Shown here in pieces: positions 44,684 to 54,271 of a stretch of DNA of 64,000 nt. This DNA comes from Bacillus sp. 165 (GTDB lineage Bacteria > Bacillota > Bacilli > Bacillales > Bacillaceae_G), in contig NZ_JAGHKQ010000001.1 of NCBI RefSeq assembly GCF_017742235.1, positions 496,001 through 560,000 on the forward strand. The letters are read 5' to 3'. The position numbers and the translations under genes were made by a program. The notes under the pieces were generated by a model, which was given only the letters and a program-made list of their open reading frames with translations, had not been told where the DNA came from and made no database searches. Each line of letters starts with the position of its first letter. The first letter of the stretch is position 1.

Positions 44684-44712
44684 GGTGGTAGACTGTGATC
44701 TACCACCTTTTT
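44684..44712 (+). terminator. Terminator of the CotY-like gene
   Basis: GGTGGTAGA / TCTACCACC stem and TTTTT. Confidence 0.9.
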
Positions 44713-44719
44713 CAATTTT

Positions 44720-45286
44720 CTACAAACCAATAATTTGGATAGACTTTATATCTTCGAACTGAACCTTAAACTCCCTTATCTTTGTCATACTTCTCATAAT
44801 TACATATCCCTCCTCATAAGAGAGAATATAGCCGATATAAGTATCTTGACCAGTCTGAACTTTACATTTTGCCCTCGGTATATAATGAGGTCTGTTAACT
44901 AAAAATGCCACCTTCTCTTCCAATGTCATGTCCTTGAAGGATTTATTACTCCAAGAGTTGCTTCTTTTTGACACTTCCTCTTGTTCTATTTCCTCCTCTC
45001 CATCTTCTGCTATCGCTTCTATTTCTTCCGTTTCCATTGTTTCTTCTGCTTCTTCAGTTATCAGGTCTTCTTCTGTAAGAGCTGCTTCCAACCCTTCCTG
45101 AGATTCTTCTTGGTTTGCTTCTGCCTCTTGCTCTTCAATTGCTGCTTGTTGTTTCACAGGTTCTTCTCTACGAGGCTTTCTTTTTACAATAAAAACATCC
45201 TGTACATCCACCCTTGGCTCTGCCATAGAAGGCTGAACAATATACAGCAATGGTTGATTTTTGAGTTCAGTTGACTTTTGAGACAT
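44720..45286 (-). CDS. cotO: Spore coat morphogenetic protein CotO
   Basis: A 188-residue protein. Residues 1-35 (QPLLYIVQPSMAEPRV, VFIVKRKPRR) and the C-terminal 80 residues (FKDMTLEEKVAFLVNRPHYI and TYIGYILSYEEGYVIMRS) match CotO, joined by a very acidic Glu-rich linker at 50-105. CotO guides assembly of late coat and crust proteins in B. subtilis. It is convergent with the CotY-like gene across one terminator. The linker is of low complexity and differs in length between species. Confidence 0.85.
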   Translation of the reverse strand: MSQKSTELKNQPLLYIVQPSMAEPRVDVQDVFIVKRKPRREEPVKQQAAIEEQEAEANQEESQEGLEAALTEEDLITEEAEETMETEEIEAIAEDGEEEIEQEEVSKRSNSWSNKSFKDMTLEEKVAFLVNRPHYIPRAKCKVQTGQDTYIGYILSYEEGYVIMRSMTKIREFKVQFEDIKSIQIIGL

Positions 45287-45541
45287 TTTACTTCCTCCCT
45301 TTTTCCAAAGGATTCTCTGTTAAATGTATATTCAATGTTTGCGAAATTTAACTCACTTTTTTTAGCCTTGAAAAAGACTTAAAAGAAAACAAGCCCACAC
45401 TCCATTATTAGGAAGGGGTGATAAAGCATTAGTTCGTTTATTTATGTAAGAACATACACGAAATAGATTCCAAAAAGCATTCACCCTAAGGATGAATGCA
45501 AAGAAGAGAATTAACGCGTAGATTGTTTGGAGTGAGAGGAA

Positions 45542-45994
45542 TTAAACAGCAGAAAGAACGTCAACTTGAATAAGAAGTGCTAATAAAACTTGCAGTAATA
45601 ACTGAATAGAAACTGCCACGTCAGTATCAACTGTTGAAACAGTAACACTTCTAGAATTTTTAATGATGATGTTTTGACGGTTTGACTGTACGATTTTTGT
45701 ATTTTGAAGAAGGTCGTGTGTGAAATCCTCAGCGTGAGCATCACTGCTAAGAACTGCAATATTAATTACAATCGCAATCGCAATCTGTAAGGCTGCTTGT
45801 AACGCTACAGCTACCTGCGTTTCTGTAGTAGAGACATTAATATCTAAGGAATCAGAAATATAAATTTTTTCTCTAGAGAATTGCCCTTCTACTACATTTT
45901 GTGCTGCTTGTTGTTCGATTGTTGCATCATCATTGAAAAATGCAGAAATAGGATGTTCCGCATTTGTATTTAAAGCTTGCCATCTTAAACCCAT
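45542..45994 (-). CDS. Spore coat protein CotX-like
   Basis: A 150-residue protein from ATG 45994 (MGLRWQALNTNAEHP) after AAGGGGG. It has two copies of the CotX repeat: IYISDSLDINVSTTETQVAV then ALQAALQIAIAIVINIAVL, and IIIKNSRSVTVSTVDTDVAV then SIQLLLQVLLALLIQVDVL. These form the hydrophobic, insoluble crust/coat proteins of the CotVX group. Two CotW-like genes precede it on the same strand, in keeping with a cotVWX-type cluster. Confidence 0.85.
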   Translation of the reverse strand: MGLRWQALNTNAEHPISAFFNDDATIEQQAAQNVVEGQFSREKIYISDSLDINVSTTETQVAVALQAALQIAIAIVINIAVLSSDAHAEDFTHDLLQNTKIVQSNRQNIIIKNSRSVTVSTVDTDVAVSIQLLLQVLLALLIQVDVLSAV

Positions 45995-46114
45995 GATTTT
46001 CCCCCTTTCCATTTCATAATATTATTAAATGCGCTTGTACTAAAAACGTATAGACAAACTCATTACTGGGACAGCCCGTTTTTCTAAATCTCCACTCTAG
46101 CTTGCAGCCGTTTG

Positions 46115-46369
46115 TTAGTTTCTTTTCTTTTTCTTAGTCTCTGTTTCTTTATTTTTAGTGCTTTCTACAAAACTATTAACTTGCTTCTCCAACTGTTGAA
46201 ACATATCTTTCAATTCTTTTTTTTGCTCTTCTGTCAAGGTCTTTTTTATTTCATCTGTTTTGATATTATGCTTTAGCATCATGCTTTTTACAATGAAACT
46301 TGCAATTGCACTCGTAGCTTGAACGTCCTCTGGTTTGTTTTTGTCTTGTTCTTGCGACAATCTCTTCAC
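46115..46369 (-). CDS. CotW-like small spore protein, copy A
   Basis: An 84-residue basic helical protein (KPEDVQATSAIASFIVKSMM, TLTEEQKKELKDMFQQLEKQ, ending KKKKRN). Size, charge and place beside CotX suggest a CotW-type coat protein. Its second half resembles that of the next gene upstream (TMTEKKKQLFQTMLQTIN), so they may be diverged copies. Confidence 0.65.
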   Translation of the reverse strand: MKRLSQEQDKNKPEDVQATSAIASFIVKSMMLKHNIKTDEIKKTLTEEQKKELKDMFQQLEKQVNSFVESTKNKETETKKKKRN

Positions 46370-46419
46370 CTCCTGACTTTATCCTGAATACGATATCTAA
46401 TCACTTTTTCCACGTCGTT

Positions 46420-46602
46420 TTACTTTCCTGCTGTCCCTGCCTCCTTAGCCTTGTTCATTTGCTCATTAATCGTTTGAAGCATAGTTTGAAACAGTTGTTT
46501 TTTCTTTTCTGTCATAGTAAATTTAGGAGTTTTAGTAGCTAAGTATTTATTTAAAACTCCCTTTAAAATCTGTGTGGAAAGCTCATAGTTTGAATCGCCC
46601 AT
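46420..46602 (-). CDS. CotW-like small spore protein, copy B
   Basis: A 60-residue protein. ATG 46602 (MGDSNYELSTQILKGVLNKY) lies after AAGGAGGTGG; the 24-codon longer frame has no ribosome site. The TMTEKKKQLFQTMLQTIN helix is shared with the CotW-like neighbour. It is likely a coat component; the exact family was not settled. Confidence 0.6.
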   Translation of the reverse strand: MGDSNYELSTQILKGVLNKYLATKTPKFTMTEKKKQLFQTMLQTINEQMNKAKEAGTAGK

Positions 46603-46734
46603 ATTCGCCACCTCCTTGTCTATAGTACGACGCAGTACAATATATTCATACAAGCTTACAAATGTATAATTCATTGTCCTACAAACGTCAAAATAGGCGG
46701 GAAAGAGCTACTATGTGTAAAAAGAGCAAAACAA

Positions 46735-46766
46735 AAAGCCGAGACTTTTGTCTCAGCTTTTTGTTG
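46735..46766 (-). terminator. Terminator of fabI
   Basis: AAAAAGCCGAGA / TCTCAGCTTTTT stem just after the fabI stop. Confidence 0.85.
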
Positions 46767-46767
46767 G

Positions 46768-47544
46768 TTATCCTAAAATATGATATCCGGAATCCACATG
46801 AAGATTCTCACCTGTCATTCCGCGAGATAAATCACTAAATAAGAAGACAGCCGAATCGCCTACCTCTTCTTGTGTTACATTGCGGCGAAGCGGTGCTTTT
46901 TCTTCGATTTCTTTAAGAATGCTATTGAAATCTCCTACACCCTTTGCAGACAATGTACGGATTGGACCTGCAGAAATAGAATTCACGCGAATATTTAATT
47001 GTCCTAAGTCATTTGCTAAATATCGAACGCTTGCATCTAATGCGGCTTTCGCTACACCCATCAAGTTATAGTTTTTCACCACTCGTTCGCCGCCAAGGTA
47101 TGTTAAGGTCACAATGCTTCCGCCTTCTGTCATAACCTCTTTAGCAGCTTTTGCGACTGCAGTTAAAGAGTACGCACTGATGTCTAAAGAAAGCGCAAAG
47201 CCTTCACGGGATGTTTCTACAAACCCGCCTTTTAAATCTTCTTTATTAGCAAATGCGATACAGTGTGCAATACCATGAATCGTACCCGCTTTTTCTTTGA
47301 TTGTTTGGAAGCAGCTTTCAATATCTGCATCATTAGTTACGTCACAAGGTAAAACTAATGCTTCCTGTCCTTCTAATGTGTCCGCAAGATCACGAACGTT
47401 CTTCTCTAAACGCTCACCTGCATATGTGAAAATTAAATTCGCACCTGCATTATGCAGAGAACGCGCGATACCCCAAGCAATGCTTCGTTGATTAGCTACG
47501 CCCATAACTACAATATTTTTCCCTTTTAAATTGAGAAGATCCAT
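46768..47544 (-). CDS. fabI: Enoyl-ACP reductase FabI
   Basis: A 258-residue SDR enzyme that reduces enoyl-ACP in the last step of each fatty-acid elongation cycle. It has the nucleotide loop NIVVMGVANQRSIAWGIARS, the catalytic Tyr...Lys pair of FabI in LGGERVVKNYNLMGVAKAAL (Y-x6-K), and the substrate loop ISAGPIRTLSAKGVGDFNS. LPCDVTNDADIESC supplies the adenine pocket Asp. It lies between the coat genes and mgtE, as yjbW does in B. subtilis. A FapR-like site upstream suggests control by malonyl-CoA. Confidence 0.95.
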   Translation of the reverse strand: MDLLNLKGKNIVVMGVANQRSIAWGIARSLHNAGANLIFTYAGERLEKNVRDLADTLEGQEALVLPCDVTNDADIESCFQTIKEKAGTIHGIAHCIAFANKEDLKGGFVETSREGFALSLDISAYSLTAVAKAAKEVMTEGGSIVTLTYLGGERVVKNYNLMGVAKAALDASVRYLANDLGQLNIRVNSISAGPIRTLSAKGVGDFNSILKEIEEKAPLRRNVTQEEVGDSAVFLFSDLSRGMTGENLHVDSGYHILG

Positions 47545-47578
47545 TATTTCATCCTCCTATAATCAAACTAACACTAGT

Positions 47579-47598
47579 TATTAGTACCTGATACTATT
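47579..47598 (-). promoter_or_regulatory. FapR-like operator upstream of fabI
   Basis: TTAGTACCTGATACTAT (47581-47597) is close to the FapR consensus, an inverted TTAGTA/TACTAA around a CCTGA centre. It lies between a TATGAT -10 element and the fabI ribosome site on the minus strand, where bound FapR would block transcription until malonyl-CoA rises. Confidence 0.7.
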
Positions 47599-47804
47599 CG
47601 TAGTGTATCATACTTTTCTAGTTGTGAAAACGAAAAAAATACTTCGTATTCATTCATTTCCATATTTTTTCTTTATACTCCTCTATTTTCTAAGAAAAAC
47701 CGACACAACATACTTATTACAATCCATGTTTAGAAAATTTCTCTGTAAAATGTGTATAAGAGATACAACTGCGTTCATACAGGATAATTTCTTAGCTATA
47801 AAAA

Positions 47805-47830
47805 AACAGAACGGTATAGTTCGTTCTGTT
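47805..47830 (-). terminator. Terminator of mgtE
   Basis: AACAGAACG / CGTTCTGTT stem followed by TTTTTTT on the minus strand, directly after the stop. Confidence 0.85.
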
Positions 47831-47832
47831 CT

Positions 47833-49197
47833 CTACTTAATTAAATACTCCATAAACATATTCGCCATGCCAAAGTATACTAAAATGCTAATCATGTCGT
47901 TTACGGTTGTAATAAATGGTCCCGAGGCCACTGCTGGGTCAATTTTCAGCTTTTGCATAATAAGAGGAACAACCGCTCCTGCTAGTGTGGCAAATATTAA
48001 AGTCACTAAAATGGAAACACCAACTAGCATTCCTAAAACCAAATTATGATACCAAAATGAGATGATTCCTGTTACAAGCAAGCCGCATGCTGCTCCTGTG
48101 ATTAAACCCGTCCCTGCTTCACGAAGCATGAGCTTCCACTTGCTCTCATCTTCAAATTCACCCGTCGCAATTCCACGCACCGCAACTGCGAGAGCTTGTG
48201 TTCCCGTATTCCCAGCCATTCCTGCAATAAGAGGAATGAATACAGCTAAAATAGCTACTTTATGAATGGTTTCTTCAAATTTGCCAATTAAAGTAGCTGT
48301 CATCATACCAAGAAACAGCAAAATGATAAGCCAAGGCAGACGTTGCTTTGCTGCAGTAAAGGGATTGCGGGAAACTGTATCCACATCAGAAATCGCAGCG
48401 AATTTAGAATAGTCGTCCGATGCTTCTTCATCTAATACATCCATTACATCATCAACTGTAATAATACCCAGCAAATGGTTTTGAAAGTCGACGACCGGCA
48501 TTGCCAAAAAATTATAATCCTTCATCATACGCGCTACTTCTTCCTGATCTTGCGCCACAGATACAGAAATAATTCTGTCGTTCATTACCTCTCCGATAAC
48601 AGCTTCATCATCTCTTATAATCAAGTCTCTAAGAGACAGTACTCCAACCAAATGCTTCTCCTCATCCACTATATAAATGTAATAGATAGTTTCTGCATCA
48701 GGAGCTTCTCTTTTCAAAATTTTCATAGCGGATTGAACAGTTTCATTCGCACCGATAGCAACAAATTCTGTTGTCATAATACTTCCGGCTGTGTATTCTT
48801 CATAATGAAGCAACTCTTTAATCTCTGTTGCAGCTTCCGGATTCATAATAGACAGGTAACTAGCAACCTCATCTTTTCGCAGCTCATTCAATACATCTAC
48901 CGCGTCGTCTGCATACATATGTCCTAACATATCCGCGACAAACGCAGGATTCATTTCCGCAACATACGGTGCAATTTCATCCATTTCCAAATTCTCAAAA
49001 ATAGCGGCCGTTTCTTCTGGAGACATATATTGATAAATACGCATGCGGATCTCTTCTGATTGCTTCACAAAAAACTGAGCTTGGTCATATGGAAGAAGTT
49101 CTAAAAACTCCTGTCGAAACATATCAATATCTTCCCGTATTAGAGCTTGTTCCAGCATATCTTCAGCCAACACTTCTCTGTCTAATACTTCAGGCAT
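47833..49197 (-). CDS. mgtE: Magnesium transporter MgtE
   Basis: A 454-residue Mg2+ channel starting at ATG 49197, 6-7 bases after AAAGGAGG. The helical N domain (MYQYMSPEETAA-like repeats: RIYQYMSPEETAAIFENL, MNPAFVADMLGHM) is followed by two CBS domains (AGSIMTTEFVAIGANETV, VIGEVMNDRIISVSVAQD) that sense Mg2+, and five transmembrane helices with LIAGMAGNTGTQALAVAVRG and the pore-lining KIDPAVASGPFITTVNDM. All parts are present. No M-box riboswitch was found in the 240 bases upstream. Confidence 0.93.
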   Translation of the reverse strand: MPEVLDREVLAEDMLEQALIREDIDMFRQEFLELLPYDQAQFFVKQSEEIRMRIYQYMSPEETAAIFENLEMDEIAPYVAEMNPAFVADMLGHMYADDAVDVLNELRKDEVASYLSIMNPEAATEIKELLHYEEYTAGSIMTTEFVAIGANETVQSAMKILKREAPDAETIYYIYIVDEEKHLVGVLSLRDLIIRDDEAVIGEVMNDRIISVSVAQDQEEVARMMKDYNFLAMPVVDFQNHLLGIITVDDVMDVLDEEASDDYSKFAAISDVDTVSRNPFTAAKQRLPWLIILLFLGMMTATLIGKFEETIHKVAILAVFIPLIAGMAGNTGTQALAVAVRGIATGEFEDESKWKLMLREAGTGLITGAACGLLVTGIISFWYHNLVLGMLVGVSILVTLIFATLAGAVVPLIMQKLKIDPAVASGPFITTVNDMISILVYFGMANMFMEYLIK

Positions 49198-49458
49198 TTT
49201 ACTGCCTCCTTTCATAATGAAAATATTTCATTCCGCAATCCAAACGCAAAGGGTTCCGTAGGATTCACCTTGTCCGAATTCACCTCGACCTTTATAATAG
49301 TAACAAAACTCTCATAAAATGTCGTCACTTGTTTCGTTATGTCACACATACTAGGTGTTTGCAAAGTGTAGAAAATTCGTTAAGATGGTAATGGAGCTTT
49401 TTTTCTCATATTATACGTATTTTTGCATATGCCCTCTTGTAATAGAAAGGATTGAACA

Positions 49459-50634
49459 ATGGAAAAAGAAAGAACGTCACAGTATCAAATAGATTTTACT
49501 TTATTAGGAATTTTGTTATTATTGGCCATTACAAGCTGTTTGGCCATTTCAACTGCTCAAGCCCACCCTGACTTTCCTGAAAAATTAAAAGCAATTAACT
49601 TCGTAGCTCAACAAGTCAAATGGTATATTGTCGGCTTGATTGCAATTGCAGGAACAATGGTTATCGACTTTGATCGATACAAACAGATTTCTTGGTATTT
49701 ATACGGGTTTGCAATGATTTTATTATTAGGACTTGAATTAGGTATCCCAAAATCCTTAGTATTAACTATTAAGGGAGCAACTGCCTGGTATCAAATTCCT
49801 GGTCTTGGTAACTTTCAGCCATCTGAAATTATGAAGCTGTTCATCATTATTGTGTTAAGTCGAATTATTGTAAATCATAATGAAAAATATCACATCCGTA
49901 CACCAAGAGAAGATTTACTTTTACTTGCCAAAATATTTGGCGCAAGTTTGCCTCCTCTTCTTTTAATTGCAAAAGAACCTGATTTAGGAAACACGATGGT
50001 AATGACAGCAATTATTGCTTCCATCATTTTAGTATCAGGCATTCGCTGGCGTTTTATTTTAGGGCTTACCGGCATCGCTGTCACAGCCGGCTCTATCCTT
50101 GTTTATATTTATTTTGCTCATACTGCTTTCTTTAAGGCCCATATTTTAAAAGAATATCAATTGGACCGTTTCTATGGGTGGCTGGCACCGTATGAATACG
50201 AAACACAAGGTTATCAATTACGCCAAGCGATTTTAGCTACCGGCTCAGGAGAACTATACGGAAAAGGCTTTAAAAACAGCGAAGTATATTTCCCTGAACC
50301 TCATACAGACTTTATTTTTACAAATATAGCAGAGCAGTATGGATTCATTGGGGGCAGTATTGTTATTTCTCTATTTTTCTTACTCATTTACCGTATGATT
50401 CATATTGCACTTGAAAGTAATGATCCTTTTGGAAGTTATTTATGTGCAGGTGTAATCGGAATGATTACCTTCCAGGTATTCCAAAATATCGGAATGACAA
50501 TCGGTATTCTGCCAATCACAGGGATTACCTTGCCATTTCTCAGCTATGGAGGAAGCGCACTCTTAACCTATATGATCGCCATTGGTTTTGTACTGAATGT
50601 GCGCTCACGCACAAAAAAATTCATGTTTGATTAA
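49459..50634 (+). CDS. FtsW/RodA/SpoVE family peptidoglycan polymerase
   Basis: A 391-residue membrane protein with 10 helices, starting at ATG 49459 after GAAAGGA. SEDS family marks: GATAWYQIPGLGNFQPSEIM followed by KL, KEPDLGNTMVMTAIIASIIL with the catalytic-type Asp, YQLRQAILATGSGELYGKGF, PEPHTDFIFTNIAEQYGFIG, and LPFLSYGGSALLTYMIAIG. These proteins polymerise lipid II with a partner class B PBP. It is closer to RodA than FtsW in the GKGF and HTDFIF segments. It may be one of several RodA paralogues of the genus. Confidence 0.88.
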   Translation: MEKERTSQYQIDFTLLGILLLLAITSCLAISTAQAHPDFPEKLKAINFVAQQVKWYIVGLIAIAGTMVIDFDRYKQISWYLYGFAMILLLGLELGIPKSLVLTIKGATAWYQIPGLGNFQPSEIMKLFIIIVLSRIIVNHNEKYHIRTPREDLLLLAKIFGASLPPLLLIAKEPDLGNTMVMTAIIASIILVSGIRWRFILGLTGIAVTAGSILVYIYFAHTAFFKAHILKEYQLDRFYGWLAPYEYETQGYQLRQAILATGSGELYGKGFKNSEVYFPEPHTDFIFTNIAEQYGFIGGSIVISLFFLLIYRMIHIALESNDPFGSYLCAGVIGMITFQVFQNIGMTIGILPITGITLPFLSYGGSALLTYMIAIGFVLNVRSRTKKFMFD

Positions 50635-50663
50635 ATCTATCCTGCTTTGGATAGATTTTTTCT
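50635..50663 (+). terminator. Terminator of the RodA-like gene
   Basis: ATCTATCC / GGATAGAT stem and TTTTTTC; it lies only 50 bases before the next gene start. Confidence 0.85.
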
Positions 50664-50709
50664 TTATACAATCGCAAAAACTAAAGTAAAGAAAAAAGAA
50701 GGTGATAAG

Positions 50710-51453
50710 ATGAAACTAGACATAATCGGCGATATTCACGGATGTTATGAAGAATTCAAAGCTTTAACCATCCATCTCGGATATAAATGGGACGATGATG
50801 TGCCTAAACACCCTGAAGGGCGTCAACTTGCGTTTGTCGGAGACTTAACAGACCGGGGACCCTTCTCATTAAAGGTCGCAGCACTTGTTCATGAGCTTGT
50901 CATTCATCAAAAAGCAGCATACTATTCACCGGGGAATCATTGCAATAAGCTATATCGTTTCTTTTTAGGACGTAATGTACAAAAGACACATGGATTAGAA
51001 ACGACGGTTGCAGAATATGAAGCACTTCCCCCAAAGGAACAGAAGAGTATTCGCGCCAAGTTTATAGAACTGTATGAGAACTCTCCGCTTTATCATGTAT
51101 TGGATAAAGGCAATCTTATTGTATGTCATGCTGGCATTCGGGGAGATTATATAGGAAAGGTGAATAACAAAGTAAAAACCTTTGTATTGTATGGAGATAT
51201 AACAGGAGAAGCACACCCAGACGGCTCTCCTGTACGAAGAGATTGGGCAAAGCAATATAAAGGCAAGGCTTGGATCGTATATGGCCACACACCCGTTAGT
51301 GAGCCGCGATTTATAAACCGAACAGTCAATATTGATACAGGTGCTGTATTCGGAGGAAAGCTGACCGCCCTTCGTTATCCAGAGATGGACACCGTTTCTG
51401 TTTCTTCCTCTATGCCGTTAGTGGAAGAAAAGTTTCGCACATTCGAAGGATAA
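50710..51453 (+). CDS. prpE: Bis(5'-nucleosyl)-tetraphosphatase PrpE
   Basis: A 247-residue metallophosphatase starting at ATG 50710 after GAAGGTGATAAG. It has the PPP-family metal motifs: [57 protein letters not shown] and [14 protein letters not shown]. PrpE splits Ap4A and is needed for normal spore germination in B. subtilis, where it lies in the same gene order. The C-terminal [19 protein letters not shown] is also conserved. Confidence 0.92.
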   Translation: MKLDIIGDIHGCYEEFKALTIHLGYKWDDDVPKHPEGRQLAFVGDLTDRGPFSLKVAALVHELVIHQKAAYYSPGNHCNKLYRFFLGRNVQKTHGLETTVAEYEALPPKEQKSIRAKFIELYENSPLYHVLDKGNLIVCHAGIRGDYIGKVNNKVKTFVLYGDITGEAHPDGSPVRRDWAKQYKGKAWIVYGHTPVSEPRFINRTVNIDTGAVFGGKLTALRYPEMDTVSVSSSMPLVEEKFRTFEG

Positions 51454-51484
51454 GCTATTCTGCATACAGCATATCTTTTCCTAA

Positions 51485-51519
51485 AAAATGAGCATTCCTC
51501 TGCGGGAATGCTCATTTTT
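51485..51519. terminator. Two-way terminator between prpE and the rluD-type gene
   Basis: A 14-bp stem AAAATGAGCATTCC / GGAATGCTCATTTT with A and T runs on either side; it overlaps the last codons of the minus-strand gene. Confidence 0.9.
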
Positions 51520-52396
51520 GCAATATTTGTGCCATATCATCTGGAAGCTCTGCTGTAAAAGTATATTCTTGTTCATAAACAGGATGATAAAAAGTCAACG
51601 TTGTACTATGCAATGCTTGTCTCTTTATCTCTTCTTTTATCCCCCCATATAAATCATCACCGAGCAGCGGATGTCCTAGATAAGCCATATGAACACGAAT
51701 TTGATGAGTGCGTCCTGTTTCTAATTGCAAAGAAACATGCGTTATCTCTTTTTTCCTCTCTAGTACGCGAAAATGAGTCACAGCATGCTGCCCATCCTCT
51801 CTTACCGTACGCTCAATAATACTGTCTGCCTTTCGTCCAATCGGTGCATCGATTATTCCTTCATTCGACTTCAATACACCGTGAATAACCGCTTCATATG
51901 TTCGTTGAATAGATTTTTCCTGCTGTTGCTTAGACAACAGATGATGTATAAATCGATTTTTAGCTACTAGCATCAGTCCTGATGTGTCCCGATCAAGCCT
52001 TGTGACAATATGGACAGTGACAGGCAGGTTTTGTTGATCATAATGATACAACAGCGCATTTGCAACCGAACCGGTCGGATGCTCACGAGAGGGAATAGTC
52101 GATATATATGGATCTTTATTTATAACAAGAACATAATCATCTTCATATACAATCTGTAAAGGAATAGCTTCCCCCTTCATTTCTGGGCTCCGTTCTTCAG
52201 GAGGAAAAGCAATACGCAACTCTTCCCCTGCTTTAAGGATATGCCTCACTGTTACAGGAGATCGATTGACCTCAATGCTCCCTCCATGAAACTTTATATC
52301 CGTAAGCGCAGCCTTCGAAATTCCCTTCGTCCGCAAAAACTCTCTTACTAGCGTCCCTTCCTCTTCTCGTTTTATATCCCACTTTAAGATAAACAA
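51512..52396 (-). CDS. RluA/RluD-family pseudouridine synthase (YjbO-like)
   Basis: A 294-residue enzyme that starts at a TTG (52396), 15 bases after the nadK stop. An S4-like N-terminal domain (residues 10-80, LVREFLRTKGISKAALTDIK) precedes the catalytic domain: VHIVTRLDRDTSGLMLVAKN with the catalytic Asp in HIVTRLDRD, then LQLETGRTHQIRVHMAYLGH and PLLGDDLYGG. It makes pseudouridine in 23S rRNA or tRNA; the exact site is not known. It is the last of four tightly packed genes. Confidence 0.9.
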   Translation of the reverse strand: MFILKWDIKREEEGTLVREFLRTKGISKAALTDIKFHGGSIEVNRSPVTVRHILKAGEELRIAFPPEERSPEMKGEAIPLQIVYEDDYVLVINKDPYISTIPSREHPTGSVANALLYHYDQQNLPVTVHIVTRLDRDTSGLMLVAKNRFIHHLLSKQQQEKSIQRTYEAVIHGVLKSNEGIIDAPIGRKADSIIERTVREDGQHAVTHFRVLERKKEITHVSLQLETGRTHQIRVHMAYLGHPLLGDDLYGGIKEEIKRQALHSTTLTFYHPVYEQEYTFTAELPDDMAQILQK

Positions 52397-52411
52397 TCCA
52401 CATGACCCTTT

Positions 52412-53209
52412 CTATTTATCCGCAACAAAGGAATCCCGAACACGATTCCAAAACGGAAACGGACGGAATCGGACAAATCGTACTTTTTGATTTGCCACAC
52501 GAAATTGAATGGATTTTACATCTTTATGCAACACTGTTAAATGGTCAATTGAAATTTGAAAATTCGTGGCTTTAACCGGTTTTAACACACAAGTATGATG
52601 CTTCGGTAAAATAAGAGGAGAGCCGACAGTACGAAAGACGCGATTATTGATGGATGCCATCTCCGTTAATTGAATAGCTTCGATAGCTGGGTGTAAAATT
52701 GCACCACCTAATGCTTTATTGTAGGCCGTACTCCCCGAAGGAGTAGCCACACAAAGCCCATCTCCCCGAAACCTCTCAAAATGCTCTCCACGAATCTCCA
52801 CATCTAAAACTAAAGTACCTTCTAAACTTTTTACGGTACATTCATTTAAAGCCAAGTACAGTGATTCTTTCCCTCCGTTTAAGAAACGAATAATCACTTC
52901 TAATAGCGGATACTCCACTACTTGAAACGGCGTTTTGGCAATGGCAATTACAAGCTTTTCTACTTCATCCGGACGCCAATCCGCATAAAATCCAAGGTGC
53001 CCCGTATGTACACCTACAAAAGCCGTACTCTCTAATCGATGAGCATAACGATGGAACGCATGTAACAACGTTCCATCTCCTCCTACTGAAATAACTATTT
53101 CCGGTTCTTTCTCATCATCTTGAAAGCCAAAATCAAGGAGATATTCCCTTATCGTAGCAACAATTGCATTTGAATCTTTATCTCCCTTTGACATAATTGC
53201 AAATCTCAT
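52412..53209 (-). CDS. nadK: NAD kinase
   Basis: A 265-residue enzyme making NADP+ from NAD+ and ATP or polyphosphate. ATG 53209 ([20 protein letters not shown]) follows AGGGTG; the frame's first GTG lies in that site. Motifs: [20 protein letters not shown] (GGDG), [36 protein letters not shown] (NE/D motif), and [20 protein letters not shown]. It is one gene of the yjbL-relQ-nadK-rluD unit, as in other Bacillus. Confidence 0.94.
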   Translation of the reverse strand: MRFAIMSKGDKDSNAIVATIREYLLDFGFQDDEKEPEIVISVGGDGTLLHAFHRYAHRLESTAFVGVHTGHLGFYADWRPDEVEKLVIAIAKTPFQVVEYPLLEVIIRFLNGGKESLYLALNECTVKSLEGTLVLDVEIRGEHFERFRGDGLCVATPSGSTAYNKALGGAILHPAIEAIQLTEMASINNRVFRTVGSPLILPKHHTCVLKPVKATNFQISIDHLTVLHKDVKSIQFRVANQKVRFVRFRPFPFWNRVRDSFVADK

Positions 53210-53229
53210 CGCTAACACCCTTTAAACAT

Positions 53230-53865
53230 TTATTCTGAATCCTGTGTTTCTGTCTTACGTAAAAAGACTTTTTGGGCTTCTTGAATTTCGATACGAATAG
53301 AAGACATTTCTTCATCTAGTAAGTAAGCGGCTTCCGCAGCACGCTGCAACCTGATTTTAATATCTGCAGGAAATCGCCCTCTATATTTATAATTTAAGGA
53401 ATGCTCAATTGTAGCCCAAAAATTCATGGCAAGCGTCCGAATTTGGATTTCAACGAGCACCTTCATTTCTCCTTGTATGGTTTGAACTGGATATCGAACG
53501 ACCACATGATAGGAACGGTAGCCGCTGTCTTTTTTCTGCGTTACATAGTCTCTCTCTTCTACAATTTCAAAATCATTTCGCTTCCGCAAAAGCGCGACAA
53601 CCATTTTAATATCTTCCACAAATTGACACATCATTCGAAGTCCAGCTATATCCTGCATTTCCTCTCTTAGCTTATCCAGCGGAACATTTCTTTTTTCGGC
53701 CTTATCGATAATACTTGGTACAGATTTTACTCGTCCTGTAACAAACTCGATAGGTGAATGTTCAGAATGCATTTCGAATTGCGAACGCATCCCCCTTAAT
53801 TTCACCTTTAATTCCCCTACCGCTTGATGATAGGGTGCCAAAAATTCTTCCCAATTTCGATTCAT
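53230..53865 (-). CDS. relQ: Small alarmone synthetase RelQ (YjbM/SAS1)
   Basis: A 211-residue GTP pyrophosphokinase starting at ATG 53865 (MNRNWEEFLAPYHQAVGELK) after GGTGG; the 5-codon longer frame adds MDGGI. The synthetase domain has EFVTGRVKSVPSIIDKAEKR, DIAGLRMMCQFVEDI, KDSGYRSYHVVVRYP (the GYRSxH motif) and VEIQIRTLAMNFWATIEHSL. No hydrolase domain is present, as expected of RelQ, which forms a tetramer and binds pppGpp. Upstream yjbL and downstream nadK are 35 and 21 bases away. Confidence 0.93.
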   Translation of the reverse strand: MNRNWEEFLAPYHQAVGELKVKLRGMRSQFEMHSEHSPIEFVTGRVKSVPSIIDKAEKRNVPLDKLREEMQDIAGLRMMCQFVEDIKMVVALLRKRNDFEIVEERDYVTQKKDSGYRSYHVVVRYPVQTIQGEMKVLVEIQIRTLAMNFWATIEHSLNYKYRGRFPADIKIRLQRAAEAAYLLDEEMSSIRIEIQEAQKVFLRKTETQDSE

Positions 53866-53899
53866 TATACCACCATCCACAAAGAGTTATTGCCGCAGT

Positions 53900-54271
53900 T
53901 TACAGAAAGATTTCTTCTACCTTTCTCACTAGCTCTTCTCCATAATTTGAATTGCCTTCAATATTATGAATCAGATAGTCGAGTTCCTCTTTTAGATTTT
54001 CCAGCTCTAATTGCCACTCGTCTGCTTGCACTAATATCTTTGTATCAGCTTCTACAGCTTCTTTTACTTTGCTCCACACTATGTGCGGGATGCTTACATA
54101 TACGAATTCGTCATCATTTTCTAAAATGTATAAAAAAGATAATTCATCTGAATCCACTAACACATGATTGCGTGCACGAAGCTGCTGAAGCGAAAACTCC
54201 GGTTGGTCTGCACATAAAATAAGAGCTTGATCCTGTTTGTGTACGCTCTTAACATAAATCTTTTTTTGCAT
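53900..54271 (-). CDS. yjbL: UPF0738 family protein YjbL
   Basis: A 123-residue cytosolic protein starting at ATG 54271 (MQKKIYVKSVHKQDQALILC) after GGTGGAGGA. It is first in the operon with relQ, nadK and the rluD-type gene. A beta-rich front and an acidic helical C-terminus (QLELENLKEELDYLIHNIEG) match UPF0738. The function is unknown; steady linkage to relQ and nadK hints at a link to nucleotide stress. Confidence 0.85.
   Translation of the reverse strand: MQKKIYVKSVHKQDQALILCADQPEFSLQQLRARNHVLVDSDELSFLYILENDDEFVYVSIPHIVWSKVKEAVEADTKILVQADEWQLELENLKEELDYLIHNIEGNSNYGEELVRKVEEIFL

Noticed and set aside
45491..45571. 25-codon plus-strand ORF overlapping the end of the CotX-like gene
   Set aside because: It lacks a clear ribosome site and overlaps a real gene on the other strand.
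49198..49458. M-box magnesium riboswitch ahead of mgtE
   Set aside because: The 240 bases upstream on the minus strand lack the conserved M-box core and a terminator/antiterminator pair.
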